64,000 nt of DNA from the NCBI GenBank assembly GCA_016841525.1, contig JAENYZ010000003.1, positions 434,001 to 498,000 on the forward strand, in the 5' to 3' direction. Source of the DNA: Anaerolineaceae bacterium (GTDB lineage: Bacteria; Chloroflexota; Anaerolineae; Anaerolineales; Anaerolineaceae). Position 1 is the stretch's first letter. Every line of letters begins with the position of its first letter. The notes below the pieces were generated by a model that was given only the letters and a program-made list of their open reading frames with translations, did no database searches and had not been told where the DNA came from. This document shows, in pieces, positions 60,453 to 64,000 of this stretch. A program made the translations under genes and the position numbers.

Positions 60453-61772
60453 ATGGATTCATTGAAAACAAGATTGATACAAAAATTTGAGGACCGTTCT
60501 GCCCGAGTTGGGATTGTAGGTATTGGTTATGTTGGCCTGCCCCTGGCAGTGGTGTTTGCAGAAGCTGGTTTTACTGTGATCGGCGTTGACCCGGCGGAAG
60601 AAAAGGTAGCGGCGATCAATCGGGGAGAAAGTTACATTCTCGATGTGGATTCAGCGCGCGTGCGTGCCCTTGTTGACGCGGGGAAGCTGTCCGCAAGCAC
60701 AGATTACTCAGTTCTGCAGGACGTGGATGCCGTTTCGATTTGCGTCCCCACACCCCTCAGGAAAACAGGGGATCCGGATTTGTCCTTCATTGTTTCTGCC
60801 AGCAATTCCCTTGCCCCGTATCTTCATAAGGATATGGTGGTTGTGCTTGAATCCAGCACCTACCCGGGTACCACACGCGAGATGGTGCTGCCTGCGCTGG
60901 AGTCAGTCAGCGGATTAACCGTATGTGATGATTTCTTTTTGGCTTTCTCACCGGAGCGCGTGGACCCGGGTCGTGAGGACTGGACCACCATCAACACCCC
61001 AAAGGTCATCGGCGGTATCACCGAGGACTGTGGTGAGGTGGCGGCAGCCTGGTATGACCAAGCGCTGGACACGATTGTGCCTGTTTCCACCTGTGAAGTC
61101 GCTGAGATGGCAAAACTCCTTGAAAACACCTTCCGGATGATCAATATCGGGCTTGTGAATGAACTGGCGATCATGTGCGATCGTTTGCAGGTTGACGTTT
61201 GGGAAGTGATCGATGCAGCGGCAACAAAGCCCTTTGGTTTCATGAAATTCACGCCCGGCCCGGGTTTAGGTGGCCACTGCATCCCGATTGACCCTTTATA
61301 TCTCTCATGGAAGCTGAAATCGTTGAACTATAACGCACGCTTCATTGAGCTGGCATCTGAGATCAATACCAACATGCCCCGCTATACCCTCAGCAAGATT
61401 CAGGATGCCCTCAACCTTGCCAAAAAGCCGCTTAACGGCAGCCGTGTTTTGATCCTTGGCATCGCTTACAAACCAAATATCGACGACCTGCGAGAATCCC
61501 CGGCACTGGATGTGATCCACCTGCTCCAAACCAAAGGTGCTCAAGTGGTCTACCATGACCCTTACATTCCACATTTAGATCATGATAACCTGCGGTTGGA
61601 TTCGGTCACCGACCTGATGGCTGAGGTTCAAAAAGCGGATTGTGTGGCGATCATCACCAACCATGATGACTATGATTACCCGGCGATCCTGGAAGCAGCG
61701 CAAATGCTGGTCGATACACGCAACGCCCTTGGCAAGGCTGGCAAAAACAATCCAAAAGTAGTTAGGCTCTAA
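60453..61772 (+). CDS. Nucleotide-sugar dehydrogenase (UDP-GlcNAc/UDP-ManNAc dehydrogenase-like)
   Basis: A 439-residue UDP-glucose/GDP-mannose dehydrogenase-family enzyme. The NAD fold is GIGYVGLPLAVVFAEAGF, and the catalytic Cys-276 lies in GGHCIPIDP. The C-terminal domain IAYKPNIDDLRESPAL is normal. Two-step oxidation makes an uronic acid; similarity to WbpA/TviB suggests UDP-GlcNAc as substrate. It overlaps the epimerase by 1 bp and begins a surface-sugar cluster. Confidence 0.9.
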   Translation: MDSLKTRLIQKFEDRSARVGIVGIGYVGLPLAVVFAEAGFTVIGVDPAEEKVAAINRGESYILDVDSARVRALVDAGKLSASTDYSVLQDVDAVSICVPTPLRKTGDPDLSFIVSASNSLAPYLHKDMVVVLESSTYPGTTREMVLPALESVSGLTVCDDFFLAFSPERVDPGREDWTTINTPKVIGGITEDCGEVAAAWYDQALDTIVPVSTCEVAEMAKLLENTFRMINIGLVNELAIMCDRLQVDVWEVIDAAATKPFGFMKFTPGPGLGGHCIPIDPLYLSWKLKSLNYNARFIELASEINTNMPRYTLSKIQDALNLAKKPLNGSRVLILGIAYKPNIDDLRESPALDVIHLLQTKGAQVVYHDPYIPHLDHDNLRLDSVTDLMAEVQKADCVAIITNHDDYDYPAILEAAQMLVDTRNALGKAGKNNPKVVRL

Positions 61773-62752
61773 TGTCCAATTACCTTATTTCCGGTGCAGC
61801 TGGTTTTATCGCGTTCCGCGTGGCAGAACTTCTACTGGAGGACGGCCATGCTGTTTACGGTGTGGATAACCTCAACGATGCTTATGATGTACGCCTGAAA
61901 GACTATCGTCTTTCACGTTTGAAGGACTATCCTGATTTCTATTTTTTGAAAATGGACATCTCAGAAAAGGACAGCATCGATACCATAGGAGACTGGCTGC
62001 CTGAAAAAGTTGACGGCGTTATCAATTTGGCGGCACGCGCTGGGGTACGTACCAGCTTGACAGACCCCTGGGTATATGTGAATACCAACATGGTTGGCAC
62101 TTTGAACTTATTGGAACTTTGCCGCCAGCGAGATATCCCAAAGTTTATATTGGCATCAACCTCCAGCCTGTATGCGGAGGAATCGGAACCGCCGTTCAAA
62201 GAAACTTATGATACCGATCATCCTTTGCAGCCCTATGCTGCCAGTAAAAAGGGTGCAGAATCTATGGCGCATGCCTATCATTATCTGTATGACATCGATG
62301 TAAGCGTTTTGCGCTACTTCACCGTTTATGGTCCTGCCGGGCGCCCGGATATGGTTATGTTCCGTTTTTGCCAGTGGATTGCGGAGGGCAAACCGGTGGT
62401 TATCAATGGGGATGGCGAACAATCACGTGGGTTTACTTACCTGGATGATATCGCCCGGGGCACAATCCAGGCGCTAAAACCTGTTGGCTACGAAATCATC
62501 AACCTGGGCGGACATGAGGTGATCACCATCAACCGCCTGGTTGATATGCTTGAGGAACGCATTGGCAAAAAGGCCAGGATCACACATCAAGATTTCCACA
62601 AAGCGGATGTGCGCACCAACCAGGCAGATGTCACCCGTGCGGGTGAAATCCTCGGTTGGGAGCCGAAAGTTGACCTTGAAGAAGGTGTAACCCGGCTGGT
62701 GGACTGGTACATACAGGAACGGTCGTGGGCAAGCCAAGTCGAAACCCCATGA
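61772..62752 (+). CDS. NAD-dependent nucleotide-sugar epimerase
   Basis: A 326-residue SDR-family enzyme. The cofactor loop is GAAGFIA at residue 8 (the usual last Gly is Ala), and catalytic Tyr-155/Lys-159 lie in YAASK. The overall pattern (RLSRLKDYPDFYFLKMDI) resembles UDP-glucuronate/UDP-GlcNAcA 4-epimerase. With the upstream dehydrogenase it would make a uronic acid sugar for a surface polymer. It overlaps the flippase gene by 4 bp (ATGA). Confidence 0.9.
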   Translation: MSNYLISGAAGFIAFRVAELLLEDGHAVYGVDNLNDAYDVRLKDYRLSRLKDYPDFYFLKMDISEKDSIDTIGDWLPEKVDGVINLAARAGVRTSLTDPWVYVNTNMVGTLNLLELCRQRDIPKFILASTSSLYAEESEPPFKETYDTDHPLQPYAASKKGAESMAHAYHYLYDIDVSVLRYFTVYGPAGRPDMVMFRFCQWIAEGKPVVINGDGEQSRGFTYLDDIARGTIQALKPVGYEIINLGGHEVITINRLVDMLEERIGKKARITHQDFHKADVRTNQADVTRAGEILGWEPKVDLEEGVTRLVDWYIQERSWASQVETP

Positions 62753-64000
62753 AAAAGCCGTTTTCTGGCATCAAAAATTGGGGGAAAGATGTTGTTTTAA
62801 AGAAAGTCGTCGGTAATTCAGCTTATTTGTTTGGCAGCCAGGCGATCAGCGCTGTTTTAAGCATCCTGACAGCGAACCTGTTAGGCGTCGCAAGCTTTGG
62901 CGCGCTGGGTGTTGTAATCAGCTTCGTGACTAACATCAACCGCTTGCTATCCTTCCGCATGGCTGATTTTGTGGTGCGCTATATGGGCGGCTATTTGGCA
63001 GAAGAAAAAAGGGAGAACGCAGCAGCGGTGTTGAAAGCAGCTGCACTCACTGAATTTGCGACCTCTGTTTTGGCTTACCTGATGCTGGTTTTGCTCTCTG
63101 GCTGGGGAGCGAATAATTTTGCCAAGGACCCCTCGGTACGGCGCTTGTTTTTGATATACGGCATCGCTATTCTTGGCAACGTGATGGCAGAAAGTGCCAC
63201 GGGCGCTTTGCAGGTAACCGGGCATTTTAAATCACAGGCATTATTGAACTTATTTGAAAGTCTGCTAGCGGCGGGCTTGTTCCTGGCGGTGTTTTTAAAT
63301 CAGGGCGGTATCTTTGCCGTGATGCTGGTTTACCTTGCCGGGAAGATGGTACTGGGGATTGGGCCAGTGCTGCTGGCGCTCTATTGGCTGCCGAAGAGCC
63401 TGGGGAAAGGCTGGTGGCGCACACCGATGCGCGGTAACCTGCCGGAGCAGAAACCGATGATCCGCTTTGCCCTCAGCTCAAATTTCTCAAGCACTGTCAC
63501 CATCCTTGCTCGTGACAGTGAAGTGCTGTGGGTCAGTTATTTCTTTGATACGACAGTTGCGGGGTACTTTAAGGTGGCACTGGCAGTGATCAATCTGGTG
63601 GTGATGCCGATCACACCCTTCATCAGCACGACTTTCCCGGAGATCACAAAGAATGTCGCCCGGAAGCAGTGGTCGCACTTAAAGCAGCTGCTGACAAGGG
63701 TGACGGTAATCTCAGCGGCATGGACGGGTGCAGTAGCGGCGGGCTTATTGCTGCTGGGGCGTCAGCTGCTGTTTTCGCCCTGGACCTTATTTGGGCGCAC
63801 GATTTACATTTATAAAGAAGTCTATGCCCCGGCTTACAGCGTGCTGCTGGTGCTGCTTGTGGGCTATGGCGTGGCGAATATTTTCTTCTGGAATCGGTCG
63901 CTGCTGCTGGCTTTTGGGGAGGCAGAAATTCCGCTCAAGGTCAGCTTTTTAACGATGCTGGGCAAGGTCGGGTTGGCGTTTCTGATCGTGCCTGTGCTGG
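62749..64000 (+). CDS. Oligosaccharide flippase (Wzx-like), incomplete at the window edge
   Basis: At least 417 codons, still open at 64000. It is a polysaccharide-export membrane protein of the MATE/Wzx superfamily with many hydrophobic helices: AYLFGSQAISAVLSILTANL and FGALGVVISFV near the start, and PITPFISTTFPEITKNVARK in the middle. It moves lipid-linked sugar repeat units across the membrane. It follows the epimerase by translational overlap. The 3' end is missing, so length and final helices are unknown. Confidence 0.85.
   Translation, partial: MKKPFSGIKNWGKDVVLKKVVGNSAYLFGSQAISAVLSILTANLLGVASFGALGVVISFVTNINRLLSFRMADFVVRYMGGYLAEEKRENAAAVLKAAALTEFATSVLAYLMLVLLSGWGANNFAKDPSVRRLFLIYGIAILGNVMAESATGALQVTGHFKSQALLNLFESLLAAGLFLAVFLNQGGIFAVMLVYLAGKMVLGIGPVLLALYWLPKSLGKGWWRTPMRGNLPEQKPMIRFALSSNFSSTVTILARDSEVLWVSYFFDTTVAGYFKVALAVINLVVMPITPFISTTFPEITKNVARKQWSHLKQLLTRVTVISAAWTGAVAAGLLLLGRQLLFSPWTLFGRTIYIYKEVYAPAYSVLLVLLVGYGVANIFFWNRSLLLAFGEAEIPLKVSFLTMLGKVGLAFLIVPVL

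Overview
The window reads as a moderate-GC bacterial chromosome segment, most likely from Chloroflexota and probably class Anaerolineae. This is inferred from gene content: an FMN-riboswitch-controlled RibXY-type riboflavin ABC transporter, a HerA/NurA/Rad50-like repair operon, deoxyxylulose-independent PdxST, a SpoIIIAA-like R3H ATPase, DUF951, and an MGDG-synthase-like glycosyltransferase. No rRNA, tRNA, CRISPR array, transposase or phage gene was recognised. Short palindromic repeats fill most gaps longer than 300 bp.

Layout. 0-2.4 kb: a small membrane protein and two tandem SAM methyltransferases. 2.8-10.4 kb (minus): a two-component system followed by a four-gene sulfate ABC transporter operon whose ATPase carries two universal-stress-protein-like domains. 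The gap between them holds a promoter with four phased TGTCACA repeats. 10.5-18.8 kb: ferritin-like/VIT1 iron protein, APH-like kinase, GNAT, Nudix, rarA, histidine phosphatase, PPK2 and a PfkB sugar kinase. 18.8-24.2 kb (minus): transglutaminase-like membrane protein, aminotransferase, small protein, sugar nucleotidyltransferase. 24.6-26.6 kb (minus): RNHCP protein and rsgA behind a long structured leader. 26.7-29.5 kb (minus): riboflavin transporter with FMN riboswitch. 29.7-35.9 kb (plus): nurA, an unknown gene, herA and a Rad50/SbcC-like gene. 36.4-41.2 kb (minus): a complete 2-oxo acid dehydrogenase complex (E1 alpha, E1 beta, E2, E3). 41.7-53.2 kb (plus): zinc-ribbon SpoU methyltransferase, ABC exporter, a run of small accessory enzymes including one DUF1801 gene broken by an amber codon, pdxST, R3H ATPase and tmk. 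53.3-64 kb (plus): DsbA-cyclophilin lipoprotein, PrsW protease, PlsC, DUF951, glycolipid glycosyltransferase, tsaE-tsaB-rimI, family-4 uracil-DNA glycosylase, then the start of a surface-polysaccharide cluster (nucleotide-sugar dehydrogenase, epimerase, flippase) that runs off the window.

How the genes fit together. The two-component system probably controls the sulfate importer through the phased repeats. rarA and nurA-herA-rad50 share a 12-bp SOS-box-like motif at their promoters, suggesting a common DNA-damage response. Riboflavin import is tuned by FMN. PlsC and the MGDG-type glycosyltransferase suggest membrane glycolipid synthesis. TsaE, TsaB and RimI serve the translation apparatus.

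The best candidates for something undescribed are: the rsgA leader, where a promoter is followed by two tandem three-hairpin modules each hiding a Shine-Dalgarno-like sequence; the unknown 198-residue protein inside the nurA-herA operon; the ABC ATPase-USP fusion; and palindromic repeats with compensatory arm changes. Everything is read by eye from the sequence; no searches or folding programs were run.
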